Shown here piece by piece: positions 25,225 through 36,710 of a DNA stretch of 64,000 bases. Source of the DNA: Ailanthus altissimus. Taxonomy: Eukaryota > Streptophyta > Magnoliopsida > Sapindales > Simaroubaceae. The DNA is taken from positions 21,586,001-21,650,000 of the forward strand of contig OX327697.1 of assembly GCA_946807835.1 (NCBI GenBank). Reading direction: 5' to 3'. Position 1 is the stretch's first letter; every line of letters starts with the position of its first letter. The notes under the pieces were generated by a model, which was not told where the DNA came from, ran no database searches, and saw only the letters and a list, made by a program, of their open reading frames with translations. Both the position numbers and the translations under genes were made by a program.

Positions 25225-25374
25225 AAAGCTTGTATACATAATTTTCCTTACCTGGTGCAATGAACCCTTCAAGTTGCTCCATATATACTGTTTTTGTTTG
25301 AAGTTTGCATACATAATTTTCCTTACCTGGTGCAATGAACCCCTCAGGTTGCTCCATATATACTGTTTCTGTTA
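25225..25374 (-). repeat. 75-bp tandem duplication in the RT coding region
   Basis: A 25-codon unit containing TVYMEQPEGFIAPGKENYV occurs twice in succession and in frame. The copies differ at several positions (for example QPEG against QLEG), so the duplication is not recent. Confidence 0.85.
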
Positions 25375-28300
25375 ACTCTCCATTAAGAAATGCATTATTC
25401 ACATCTACTTGCCTTAACTTCCATCCTTTTGTTATTGCAATACTCAATACTACTCTGATGGTGCTTGCCTTAACAATAGGATTGAAAGTTTCCACAAAGT
25501 CTATTCCTAATGTTTGATAATACCCTTTGGCTACTAACTTGGCCTTGTATCTTGACACATTGCCATCAGCATTCTTTTTTATTTTAAAAACCCATTTGTT
25601 CCCAATAACTTTACTGACTTCAATCTTTGGAACTAAACACCAAGTATCATTCCTGATCAAGGCTTTAAACTCCTCTTCCATTGATGTTTTCCAATGAGGA
25701 ATACTAAGTGCTTCTGAGACTGTTGCAGGTGTGTATTCTGCATTGTTGATCATATTGGTAATATATATTTTTGGCTTGAAGATTCCTGCTTTACTCTTAG
25801 TGACCATGGGGTGTTTATTTGAGGTTTGGTTTTGTAGTCCTTGGTGTGTTGACACATTTTGATCAATGGTATTGGTTGTTTCAGTATGTGTTGTGAGTGT
25901 CTGGTTCTGATTTGTGAAGTTATTGCAGGTTGGTGTTTGCGAAATCTCTCTTTGTATGTTTGATATAATGTGTGAGGTATCAACTCCAGGTGAAGCTATA
26001 CTAAGGATCTTATCAGCTAATTCAGGAAACAAGACTTCAGGTCTATAATTTTGAAGCATTGTTTGTGTAGTACAGGTAGAACAATTTGTAGTTGAGGATA
26101 AATTTTGATCTTCACTGTTGGTTTTATTGAAAGATGGATCAGACAGGAAAGAAAATTCAGACTCATTAAAGACCACATGTCTAGCTATGTATACTCTTCC
26201 ATTTGGATCCATGCATCTATACCCCTTGTATTGATTACTATAACCTATAAAAACATTTTTTTTTTTTGTGATAGTTCAGTTTGTGTGTTTGATATTTTCT
26301 GAGGTGAGGATAACAAGAGGACCCAAACACTTTCATAAAGCTGTAGTTAGGTTTAAAACTAAATAACAATTCATATGGAGATTGAAACTTAAGAACTATC
26401 AAAGGCATTCTATTAATCAGAAAAGTAGCAGTAGCAAAAGCATCCCACCAAAGTTTGAGGGGTAAACCACTCTGAGCCAGTAGTGTTAGTCCTGTCTCTA
26501 CTATGTGTCTGTGTTTCCTCTCTACCCTCCCATTTTGATGGTGAGTGTATGGACAGGACATTCTGTGACTTATGCCTAAAAGGTTCAGTTCTTTAGCTAA
26601 AGCTGTGTACTCTCCTCCACCATCTGTTTGCAGAGTTTTAATTTTCTTACTCACCAGTTTCTCAACATGTACTTGAAAATGCTTAAAGGTTTGTGCTACT
26701 TGTGACTTCAGTTGTAAGGGATACACCCAAATGAACCTTGTGAAATCATCTACAAAGCACACATAATACCTGAAACCTTCACTTGAAGTTATAGATGCTG
26801 GACCCCAAACATCAGAGTATACTAATTCAAGTGGTTCTGTTATTTTTGTTTCTGAATTGCCAAAATGTAAGTGATGATTCTTTCCCATTTGACATGCATG
26901 ACAGAAACTCAAAGTAGCTATTTTATTTCTTTCCAAGGAAAATTTGCTGCAACAATTTTACTCAGTACTTCAGGGTTTGGATGACCAAACCTTCTGTGTA
27001 GAATATCTGCTGACATAGGTGTATATACAAATTTATTTACATCAGCCACATACTCTTCTACAAGAGAGTTTATTGACTCAATAGTTATTTTGGACCGTAT
27101 TTTACAATCATTTTTGTTGACCTGGACTTGAGGAAATAGAGACTGAAAAATGTGAGACACATATTTCCTATTTAGATGATATGAAGATTTAGACTTTGAG
27201 GTAATCAGCTGATAGAGTCATTTTCTAGCAATCCCTTGAAGTATTATCTTCCCTTTTACATCTTTGACAAAACAAGAATCTTTCATGAATTCTATTGTCA
27301 AGTTATTATCAACAGCAAGTTTAGATATGCTAATAAGGTTTTTTGTCATTTCAGGAACATGCAATACGTGATTAAGGTAAATTGATCTAGAAGAGTTTAC
27401 AGAATGTAAAATACTGTTGCCAATATGCTCAATTTTGAGTCCAACACCATTACCAACAGTGATAACTTCCTTACCTTTGAACTTACCTCGATTGATCATG
27501 TTGTTAACATTGTTGGTTACATGGTTAGTAGCTCCACTATCCATGTACCAGCCATCATCCTCTGCATTATTAACAGCTTGTCCAGGCTCAGTAATATAGG
27601 CAGTGACTTACTGCTGACTGTTTTGAGTTGGAGGTTCAAACTCTTCGTTGAATCTGTTCCAACACTTCAAAGCTCCATGTCCAGATTTGTAACAGATTTG
27701 ACAGATGATCTTGGAGTTGTTTCTTCCTTGATTGGTAAAGTTCTGCTTTCCTCTTCCTTTACCTTTGTAATTATTTTGATTGTTGAAGTTTTCGAAATTA
27801 CCAGCAGGTTTATTGTAGCCGTTTCCATATCCATCATTAAAATTTCCTTTAAAATTATGTTTTATGCCAGACTGTGCCATATTAGCAGACATGTAAGCAC
27901 TAGAACTAGCATTAGCTAATTCTAGTCTACTCTCATGAGTAAGTAAGATTGAGTATATTTCAGCCAAATTCAATTCCTGAACTCTTGTAGTCACAAAGAC
28001 AGCTATAGGATCATACTCTGGTCATAATCCAGCAAGCAAATGTGTAATCAAATCACCATCACTGATCAGTTTCCCAGCCATAGCAAGGTTATCAGCGATG
28101 TTCTTAATTTTTACGTAGTAATCACTCATTGATAGAGTACCTTTCCTTATTGTTTGCAGCTGAGCTCTTAACTGTGTAAGACAAGCAATCGATTGACTTC
28201 CAAACATCTTTTCAAGATGTTTCCATACCTCAGCAGAAGATTTGCAATGGATAACCGAGCTTAGAACTAACTCAGTCATGGATGAATAAAGCCAACTCAT

Positions 28301-28608
28301 CAACATAGCATCTTGTTTCCTCAAAATTCTAAACTCAGAATTAACTGCTGGTTCAAATCCATCATCTATGCGAGTGACAAGATAACTTGGACACATTCTT
28401 GAGCCAAGAAGAAGATCTTTCAGATCGTTACCTCGAGCCGATGCTAAGATCTGTGATTTCCATAGAAGAAAATTGCTATAGTCAAGCTTAACTGATGCTG
28501 TGAAGCTAAACGTACTACTCTGTCCTAACATTGCTAAGCCATTGTTTGTATTCACATATGAGGAACTAGTATGGTTAACATTTGAAGATGAGGCGTTTTC
28601 CATTGTGT

Positions 28609-28621
28609 GGCTCTGATACCA
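28609..28621 (-). other. Primer-binding site of the Copia in the LINE
   Basis: GGCTCTGATACCA on +, TGGTATCAGAGCC in sense: a perfect match to the initiator-Met tRNA 3' end. It abuts the 5' LTR with no spacer. Confidence 0.93.
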
Positions 28622-28937
28622 AGAAAGAAAAATGTATTTGTTTGGCAAGAAAGTTTTTCTTTTAAGAAAACAGACCAAAGAATGAGAGTTCTGAAAAATT
28701 CTACTTCTTGTATTTTATACGAATGCTTACATTTGTATTTATAGAACCTTTTGAGAATAGAAATAGTTCACAACTTATGGATTTTTTTGTGAGTACAGCT
28801 GTATAACTAATTATATAACAAACTCCTTTATTTGCGCTAGTTAGTTACAAAACAGAGCAGCTCCATTTCATTTTCCACCATGTAGCTCTTCGTTGGCATT
28901 GTCCAGCTCATCACCATCATTGCCTATATAATTAACA
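28622..28937 (-). repeat. 5' LTR of the Copia in the LINE
   Basis: 316 bp, same TG..CT termini as its partner. Right flank TCTAT is the target-site duplication. Confidence 0.93.
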
Positions 28938-28959
28938 TCTATCACCTGTGCTTTCTTTA

Positions 28960-29240
28960 CACTGACATTTGGTTGTTGCAATGGTCGCGCCCTTCATGAA
29001 GCTGTATGACTCCTTCACCTTTGCCACCACTTGGCACATCCATAATGCATGGTTTATACTCTCAACCTTCCACAACACGGCCACTTAGCATCCATAGGAA
29101 CATGATGCTGAACCAGATTAGCATTGGTGGGCAGCCAGCCATAAGTGGCTTTCTAAGCAAATACCTCAATTTTGGGTGGGAGATTCAACTTCCATACATA
29201 ATGCCACCATTTATCTATTACTGATTCCGTTGAGCTGCAT
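28960..29240 (-). pseudogene. LINE zinc-binding RT domain (zf-RVT)
   Basis: The minus strand reads WKLNLPPKIEVFA then KATYGWLPTNANL and CCGRL-type cysteines. This is the conserved block downstream of LINE reverse transcriptase. Frames switch several times. It lies just beyond the Copia insertion point, so the C-terminal RNase H half is at 22840-23322. Confidence 0.8.
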
Positions 29241-29899
29241 GTAGCACCATACAGATATCTGCCCAACCAGTATGCATTTTTCATCGTAAAAGCTCTATTT
29301 TATCGAAGTGCCATAACAAAGAATCTTGCTGCCCACATTGCTGAGTCGAAGTGGGTAAGGAAAGGATGATTTGTTGTTCCTCACTTAAGAAAGATTGTGC
29401 TATAAGATCCCTATTCCAACTTCCTGATGCCATCTTTAATTCAGAAACCTGTGAATTCTCATTAAGACAATGTGGATGGAGAGGTTTGAAGGAGTAGGGG
29501 TGCAGTAGCCATTGATCGTGGTATATTATAATAGAAGAACCATCCCTAATTCGCTATCGGATACCCTTACACATAAATTCCTTTTCCCAAATGAATGCTC
29601 CTCCAAACATACGACGAAGCATAAATTAGTTTTTTCTTCTGAAAGAAACCATTAAGGAAATATAAATGTTCTAAAACCCGGGTAGCCAATGAATGAAGAT
29701 ATTAAGTCTCTAAGCTTATTTCGCTAGCATAGTCTGGTTAAAAGTAAATAAACTTCAAAACCCTAGCTCGCCATTTGATTTTTTATCACAGAGCTTATCC
29801 CATTGACACCAGTGTAGTTTTCGCTTTTTTTCATCGCCACTACAAAAAAACGAGCACATAGTCTATGAATCTCATCAAGAAGGGCCTTGGGTAATTGAA

Positions 29900-31300
29900 A
29901 CAAGTTCATTGAATATGTAGGGATGGACTAACAACGGCCTTAAGCAGCACCTCACGTCTACTCGCTGAAAACAATTAGCTTTTCCAACCCTTAATCTTGT
30001 TCCAATTCTAATCCTTGATAGATGCAAACAATGATTTTTTATTTTTACCCTCTTAGCTAGGCAAGACGGGGTATTTTCTATGCTAGTGAACTTCTCGGAC
30101 CTCTGAGCAATGAAAAATCAGTAAAGAGGTTTCTTGAAGTACATTTGGCCTAAAGTAAATAGCTGACTTCTCAAAGTTTATGATTTGTCCTAAAGCCTTC
30201 TCATAACACTGGAGGATACCCTGAAGGGCTTAGCAGTTAGCTTTGAATGCTTGGGCAAAAATCAGGCTATCATCAGCAAAAAAACAACTGAGAGATGCTT
30301 GGTCCATTTTGTATACACTGAAAACTAGAAATATCCCTTGTTGTTTCGCGACATGAAACAATGTCTATAACCCCTTGACGCATAGAAAGAATAGTTATGT
30401 AGAGATAGGATCTTCTTGACGAAGACCTCGAAAGGGTTTCACATAACCTTTAGGCTCACCATTAATTATAAAAGAATAGGATACTAATGAAAGACAACTC
30501 ATAATCCTCTTGCGCCAATTATTTGGGAATCCCATATATCCCATGATAGCATCTAAAAAGGTCCACTCCAATCAGTCATAGGCTTTGTACATATGAAGTT
30601 TGAGGGCACAATAACCTTTTTGATATGGCATAATAACCTTCTTGATATGACTTACTTCGATGCTTTATGGAATGGAGACATTCAAAATCGATGATGACAT
30701 TGTCAATAATTAATCTGCTAGCGATGAATGCACTCTAAGCCTCAAATACCACTTCATGCAGGACTAGCGTATTTTATTAGCAACTTTGACAATAATCTTA
30801 TAAATGAAATTAAAGAGACTTATGGGATGATAATCTGTTGGTCACTTTAGACATTGAGTCTTCGGGATTAGTGCTAGTAAATCATTGATATAACTAAGAT
30901 TTAGTTCCTGCATACCATTGAGAAACTAAAGAGAGACTGAAGTAGCATCATAACCTATAACGTCCTAGTATTTTTGAAAAAAATATAGCAGACATATCAT
31001 CCTGTCAGGTGCCTTGGTAAGAAACATCTGAAATATTGCTTTGCGTATATCCATAGCTTGAAAAGACACCTTAAGTTCAAAATACTCATAGCCGAGACCC
31101 TAGAATCCACACCCTTTAGTATAGGCCGAAACTCATGTAATACTGGGTTAGAAGTACAAAACAACCTAGAAAAGTGTCCCACCAAGATTTCATCAAGCAT
31201 GTTTCCATCAGTATGCCAAGTACCCATATCATCCAGTACACCTATAATTTTATTATCTCGTCGTTGGCCTGAAGCTTTATAATAGAAGAAACGAGAATTC
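29900..31300 (-). pseudogene. LINE reverse transcriptase domain
   Basis: The minus strand contains the non-LTR RT landmarks in order: a DGMSAIFF-type block near 30990, PKT/RPISL-type blocks near 30840-30780, a KAYD-type block near 30590, and the intact catalytic FADDSLIF at 30257-30280. Many stops and small indels separate them. RT here would perform target-primed reverse transcription. The catalytic aspartates survive, but the frame does not. Confidence 0.85.
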
Positions 31301-31819
31301 TTGTCACCACATTTAAGCCATGTTATCGTGGATCTCTATCTTTAACACTGTTCTTTTTTCTATATCACGACATCAAGCTTTTTTCTAGTACACCAATCTG
31401 CTTTCATGACCGTGAGTTAACTTGTTGATTTAATGTGGATAGTAACAATTTGTGTTCTCGAATTTCCTAGGAGAGCCTTTAAAAATGTTCCCTGCTCTAG
31501 CCCCTTAAAAACTTTCCTAGAACCTACAAATTTATACGCATTCCTTGTATAATATTCGTAGCATTCCAACCGTCTAAATTTGTATTGCGGCATCCTTCAT
31601 CATCTGCCAATGATTCTTCAAAGTAAAATCTCCTAAAGAAACTTATTCCCTGTTGAGATCTAAAAGGTCCATTAGAGCCATAAATCATAATCAACAACAG
31701 TCTGTGAATAAAATTCAAAAAGTCTAAATGTTGGATAAATGAATTAGGGAATAGATTTTCCCATTGTCTATCACGAGTTTCCCTATCAAGTCTCTCCTGT
31801 ATGTATCCCTATGCCCATT

Positions 31820-32600
31820 ACCATTACACCATATGAAAAGCAGGGCCCTTAAATCCCATATCCAATAGACCAGAATCATCTAGTGCTCGTCCAAAGTTAT
31901 TCAGCAAATATATCGGCTTAGGTCCTTCACCCTCCTTTTCTTTGTCATCAAGTAATTCATTAAAGTCACCATAACAAAGCCAAGAAAGGCTCGACATAAC
32001 ATGAATGTGACGAAACAAAGTCCAGGTTTGAATTCTTTGGCTTGAATCCAAATTATCGTATATCCCGTAAACCTTCAGATTCTACCCCTATGTGAAATAA
32101 CAAAACATCAATATGAAATCTTGAATAAGATAACAAAAAAATCTTAATATGATCAGACCATAGTAAGGCAAGGCCACCACTTCGTCCTATCCATTCAACC
32201 ACAAGTTTTCCAACAAAGCTAAACTTAATTCGTAGCTCCTCTATCTGTTGGTGATAAGAAATGGTTTCTGAAAAGAAAACTAAATCTGGAAAATGGTCAT
32301 GTACAAGCTAACACAGGACACAAAATGCTCGGGTATTGCCCAAACCCCAAAAATTCCAACATATGCAAATCATTGGTCCCGATGATTCCTGCACCTCTAC
32401 AGGAGATGGTAGAAAGAAATTTTTTGGTAAAGCCAGTATTTTCATGCATAGTACCCTCATTTAAAACTTTTAGTGATGTCACAGCTTCATCTTCCACAAA
32501 GTCAAAGCTTAATATCCGCTTCATATTATTTCTCCCTTGTCCCCTTTTATTAGCCAAATTCACAAGTATAGAGGGTTCAGTCTTCCTCTTACCGGTCATG
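31820..32600 (-). pseudogene. LINE AP-endonuclease domain (start of ORF2)
   Basis: The frame at 32051-31824 has RIQTWTLFRHI, WLCYGDFNELL and GLLDMGFKGPAF, characteristic of the plant LINE exonuclease-endonuclease-phosphatase domain that nicks target DNA. The 32599-32297 frame ends in a degenerate version of the N-terminal SWNCRGAG block (here ISCRGAG, with residues missing). Stops and frameshifts break the domain. Confidence 0.85.
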
Positions 32601-32899
32601 GAGTGAGAAAAAACTAGGGCTAGGCTAATTGAGAGGTTATTCGGATTATTTCGGGATTTCTATTGATATTTTTTTCTGTGTCAAGGGACTGGTAGGAAGT
32701 GGACTGCTTTTCTTTCTTCCCTTGCATTTATGGCCACTGGGGAAATTGGGACAAATTGAAAATTAAAGTCCTCTAGAATTTTAACCTCATGTAATAGACA
32801 GTCAACTGAACACACTTAGTTCTCTAATCCATCTAGAATAAATAGGCCTTGACCCCTGCAAAAGGGTTGGTAGTAGCCATATATTACAAAACATCCGTT

Positions 32900-34560
32900 G
32901 GGTAGGATTTGGAGAAAGACATATAGCATCATCAGACTAACATGTGAGGAGTCTTCCTCAAATAAGGTCGTCACCCAACACTCAGCAATTAAATTCGAGG
33001 GAGAAAAGGTTTTATCAAGTGTTGGAGTTTGGTTTAAATTGGATCTCCGTGGTCCGGTGTTTGGAAAAGGTTAGGTCTAGGCTCGTCGCTCATACTTGAT
33101 TTCCCTTTAACATGTGTCGGACATTCCACTCCTTGCTCAAGTTGACTTTCATCTAGATCAAAAGAATAATCCACCGTCCAGTTTGCTAAATCACTACATC
33201 TCTTACGTGAAGCAAAAATTTATTGTATATCTTCTCGTTCGTGATTAAGAGGAATAATGTTTCTAGAAGTCAAATTAGTAGGATGAGTTGGTCGTAGTGG
33301 AATTCGACTAAGGTTTGTCACCTCATGCCTAGAGCATTTAGAATTTGTCCTTTTACCTTGGATGCAAAACCTTTACTGATTAGGGTAGGTATAGGTCAGT
33401 TCAATTTTTTTTAAAATCGAATTGAATTAGTTTAGTTTAATTTTAAAAAAAAAAGATTAAAATTAATTTTTTTATAATTAAAAATTAAATTGAATTGAAT
33501 CAATTTTTTTTTTGTTCAATTTAATTCGGTTTGATTTTTTTAATTTTAAAAATTAAGAATTTTTTTTAATTTTTCAATTTTTTAATTTTAAAAAAATTAT
33601 ATATTGTTAAGTATATATTAATATTTTTAATTTTAAAAAAATTATATATTGTTAAGTATATATTAATATTTTTAATTATCCAATAAATAAATATCACGTA
33701 ACAAATAAATATTATTGAATTAAAAAATTAAATGTCACGTAACAAATTATTATTATTTAATTAAAAAATTAATTTTTTTAATTCAAATTTTATTTTTAAA
33801 AAATCAAATTAAATTGAATCAATTAATTTTTCTCAAATAATTAATAAATAATTTTTTTATATAAAAAAATTAAACCAAACCAAACCTAAACGACAATTCA
33901 TTTTTCAATTTTCAATTTTCAATTTTATTTGCTTACCTCGCTTACCCACCAAAATAGCCACAAACAAAGCACAAATAAGGCTGTCTTTTGTACTTGAACA
34001 ACACCAAAACCGTTCTTTCAGAATTCAGTAATTGCATACACAAGGCTGGCTTCAGCAGGTCATCATTGTTGATGTTACCCTAACCCTAATGTACTTCCCG
34101 AGACACTCTTCATTGGCTCCCCAGTCAATTTCTTCAACATCATCGATTAAAGAGCCAAGTTTACATCCAGCCTCTTTATGCATCAGAATTAGGGGGAGTC
34201 CGTGCAACTGGACCCAAAATGATACCCGATTGCAAAAATAAGTCTAAAAATTTGCCCACACCCTGTGGTTCTACCAAAACCCCAATGAGAACCAATCGAC
34301 GATCAACATCAGAGCGAAAATGAAACACAAACATATTCTATCCAGAACTAACAACTTTAATAGTGAAGTCTTTCAGTGTACGCTAGAGCATGCGAATACT
34401 AGATATGAAAGCCGACCTATTAACTGGCCTTGAACACATGATTTTCCAACCAGATAGAGGGATACCCGTAAACTTCTAGTATCGCAAATGGAAGATTCTA
34501 TCTTGGTAATAGGAATTTGGTCATCATAAAGGTCTAAAGAAGCATACTTTGCTCAAATGT
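32900..34560 (-). pseudogene. LINE ORF1 (DUF4283-like gag region)
   Basis: On the minus strand, around 34340-34120, fragments read FVFHFRSDVDRRLVLIG, FWVQLHGLPLILMHKEAG and KLGSLIDDVEEIDWG. These match the DUF4283 N-terminal region of plant LINE ORF1, an RNA-binding gag-like protein. An AT-rich insertion (33384-33947) separates this from the C-terminal part. Several frame changes are needed. Confidence 0.75.
33384..33947. mobile_element. AT-rich insertion in LINE ORF1, possible MITE
   Basis: About 560 bp of very AT-rich sequence interrupts ORF1. The left edge reads GGGTAGGTATAGGT and the right edge on the opposite strand reads GGGTAAGCGAGGTAA, a loose terminal inverted repeat. Inside, a 45-bp unit with GTTAAGTATATATTAATA is tandemly duplicated (about 33580-33670), and GAATTGAATCAATT-type words occur near both ends. 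Element status is inferred. Confidence 0.4.
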
Positions 34561-34604
34561 CTTTTAAATTCATTTTCCGGCAAGGGATAGATTGGCAACA
34601 CCAT

Positions 34605-34635
34605 TTTTAGAAACGGTGTTAAACCGTTTCTAAAA
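34605..34635. repeat. Perfect 13-bp-stem hairpin
   Basis: TTTTAGAAACGGT (34605-34617), a 5-base loop, then ACCGTTTCTAAAA (34623-34635). It lies near the 5' end of the LINE. Confidence 0.75.
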
Positions 34636-35839
34636 CTAGCTCACCTTTATGATGACCTTTATTTCAGAGAGAAGTTAAGAAAGAGCTGTTAAAAACACGA
34701 CGTTCCCCTAATTTTATTGATTTACTATTACTCCATTGACAAATTGAAGAGCCAACATTATTAGAGATAAACTTACAGGAAAAACAACTTTTGAGAAAAA
34801 AAAATTTTCAAAATAGGTCTACAATTGAATTAAATTTCTCACTTGGTTTGAATTTATTTTTAATATTTTTGTAATATGTATACATTATAAATTTATACAT
34901 ATATTATTAGTCTTATTGTTATCTTTGTTATTATTATTAATGACCAATTACAAGCTATATTTGCAAGAAATATTTAAAATTGTATCCAAATGACTAGCCT
35001 ATTGAGTGTAATAATTTTCCTATATATAAATTCAAGTATCTTTATTTATGTGTCCAATATGGGATATCTCACTCAATATCCCCTTCAAATGAAACCTAAC
35101 AAATTAACCTATTATATAATGCTTCCTACATGCGTATACAAACTCAAACCCCACCTAATTTTTAATCAATGTAGAATTTTGTTCGCATAATCTCAATAAA
35201 AATAAATTTAGTAAAAAAATATATAGTAATTATACACAAAATATACATGATGAAACATGGTGGTAATAAATTGTATCAAAGGTGTCCATGGATTATCAAA
35301 TCTTCAATATTAACACCTTATTATACAAATCACCCCTTAAACTCAAGTCGCATAAAAAGAAGTGAGTTTGAATTCAAAAACTAAAAAATAGAAAGAAAAA
35401 AAAACCTTAGTAATTTTAGGAGAACACAAAGGAGGGCCACTTATAAAATAATTGTAAAATTACTACAGCCACAATATATATTTTTTGTTACACCGTTTTT
35501 TTAATTGCATAAACTTATTTTTTGTTCATTACTAGAATATAGGTCTCTTGTGACATAAGTTTTCTAATAGAATTTGAAGTCTATCACAAGTTTGTGATAG
35601 ATTTGCGCTTTTTTTTAATTGATATTTTATCAAAAAGCAGTGACTCTTTATAATACAAAAAAAATTAATGAAATATTATCAATAATTTATGACAAAATGA
35701 GTTACAATATAGTGATAGAATAATAAAACAATTCTGTGACAGAAAAACATATATGATTTATTATAAAACAATGATGTTTTAATGAAAATAGTATTATGTA
35801 GAATTTGTTTTCTATATTGGATTTTTTTTAGCAAGCAAA

Positions 35840-36230
35840 ACAACATCATTTTGCTCTTACAAGTAGGGGTTATAGTGAAACGGCACCGTTTCATGACTTT
35901 TTTTTTTTTAAAAAAAAAAGGCACTGTTTAAATGGTAGGGAATGAGAAAGACACGAGTAAAACAAAGCGTTTTGCTCTTATAATTTAGATGTATAGTGAA
36001 ACAATGCCATTTCGCGCAATAATGTCCATGGAAAATGGGGTCGTTTCACGTGTTAAATAAAAAATAAAAAGCATTGTCTTCAAGTATGGGACTTTAGACA
36101 AACATGAGTGAAATGGGGCCATTTTTTTCATGAAGAATTGAATTAGAAAGAAAACATTAAACAGTGTTGTTTTTCATGAAAAAATTAATTTAAAAAATTG
36201 ATAAATGGCGGCGTTTTGCATGAAGATGTT
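35840..36230. repeat. Cluster of CCGTTTCATGA-like palindromic motifs
   Basis: GAAACGGCACCGTTTC (35877-35892) is a near-palindrome followed by ATGA. Degenerate versions recur (GGCACTGTTT, AATGCCATTTCGCG, GGGGTCGTTTCACG, CAGTGTTGTTTTTCATGA, GGCGGCGTTTTGCATGA). The block TTTTGCTCTTA...TATAGTGAAAC is directly repeated about 118 bp apart. It resembles subterminal repeats of DNA transposons (CACTA or Mutator type), but no termini were found. Confidence 0.55.
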
Positions 36231-36618
36231 AATAAAATAAAGGAAAACGAGTAGCTCATCAGTATAAGTAAGTGATCCAGTCAAACACTTATAATTTTGC
36301 ATTTTTAGGTTATTGGGTTTTAAAAATTTGAGAGAATGAGAAGAAAGAATTTGAAAAAGAATTATATATTATTGTACATTAAAATATAAAAAATAAACTT
36401 TATTTTATAGGACTATTTTTATGTTAAAAAAAGAAGAAAAAAAATTAAATTAGGTAATTACATATAAAATAAAAATATACTTAAAAGATAATTGAGAATA
36501 TTTGATTTAAAAATTAATTAAAGAAAAAATTATTTGATTTGTTTACTTTTTTAACAAATCAAATAATTTGTTTCCTCTTTGATAAATTATTTAATTTGTT
36601 CCATCTTTTAACAGGTTT

Positions 36619-36710
36619 TACTTTTGAAATTCATTCTATGTTGAGTCTTCTATCTTGTTTTGATTACTTTTGAAATTTATTCTGTATTGAGTCTTCTATC
36701 TTGTTTTGAT
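36619..36710. repeat. 2 x 46-bp tandem repeat
   Basis: TACTTTTGAAATT...GTCTTCTATCTTGTTTTGAT occurs twice back to back, with about three differences. Confidence 0.85.

Larger units (their letters stand above)
24044..28603 (-). pseudogene. Copia gag-pol polyprotein, broken
   Basis: The ATG at 28603 lies 5 nt after the primer site. Gag contains a UBN2-like region and the CCHC knuckle CQICYKSGHGALKC. The protease has MDSGATNH. Integrase has LHRRFGHPN with FCHACQ (zinc site), YSDVWGP, QTDGGGE and NGRVERKHRH, keeping D, D and E. RT has VDVNNAFLNGEL, and RNase H has FTDADWGCDEDDRK and WCDNQSAAAL. Breaks: in-frame stops at about 28022 (glycine codon GGA expected, TGA present), 27608, 27218, 25220 and 24674; frameshifts at about 26930 and in an A-run at about 26250-26268. 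The RT catalytic box reads YVDY instead of YVDD. Despite these it is otherwise full length. It cannot make a working polyprotein in this state. Confidence 0.92.
23797..28937 (-). mobile_element. Nearly complete Ty1/copia retrotransposon inside the LINE
   Basis: 5141 bp bounded by LTRs 23797-24113 (3' LTR) and 28622-28937 (5' LTR), flanked by a 5-bp duplication TCTAT (23792-23796 and 28938-28942). The primer-binding site is at 28609-28621 and a G-rich polypurine tract abuts the left LTR. gag, protease, integrase, RT and RNase H follow in copia order on the minus strand. The two LTRs differ at roughly 15-20 positions by eye (about 5%), so the insertion is fairly old but far younger than its LINE target. 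The compact size suggests an Ale/Retrofit-type lineage; that assignment is inference. Confidence 0.95.
22805..34700 (-). mobile_element. L1-type LINE, degenerate, split by a Copia element
   Basis: Read on the minus strand, the order is an ORF1-like gag region (about 34560-32900), endonuclease (about 32600-31820), reverse transcriptase (about 31300-29900), zinc-binding RT domain (about 29240-28960) and RNase H (about 23330-22840). This is the standard layout of plant L1 elements that carry an RNase H. The Copia at 23797-28937 sits between the zinc-binding and RNase H parts. Removing it leaves about 6.7 kb, a usual LINE length. Stops and frameshifts are frequent, so it is dead. A short A-run on the minus strand near 22812 may mark the 3' tail. 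The 5' end near 34700 is approximate, and no target-site duplication was established. Confidence 0.85.

Noticed and set aside
29835..29856. CACTACAAAAAAA resembling a CACTA transposon end
   Set aside because: It lies within continuous LINE RT homology with no partner end or 3-bp duplication.
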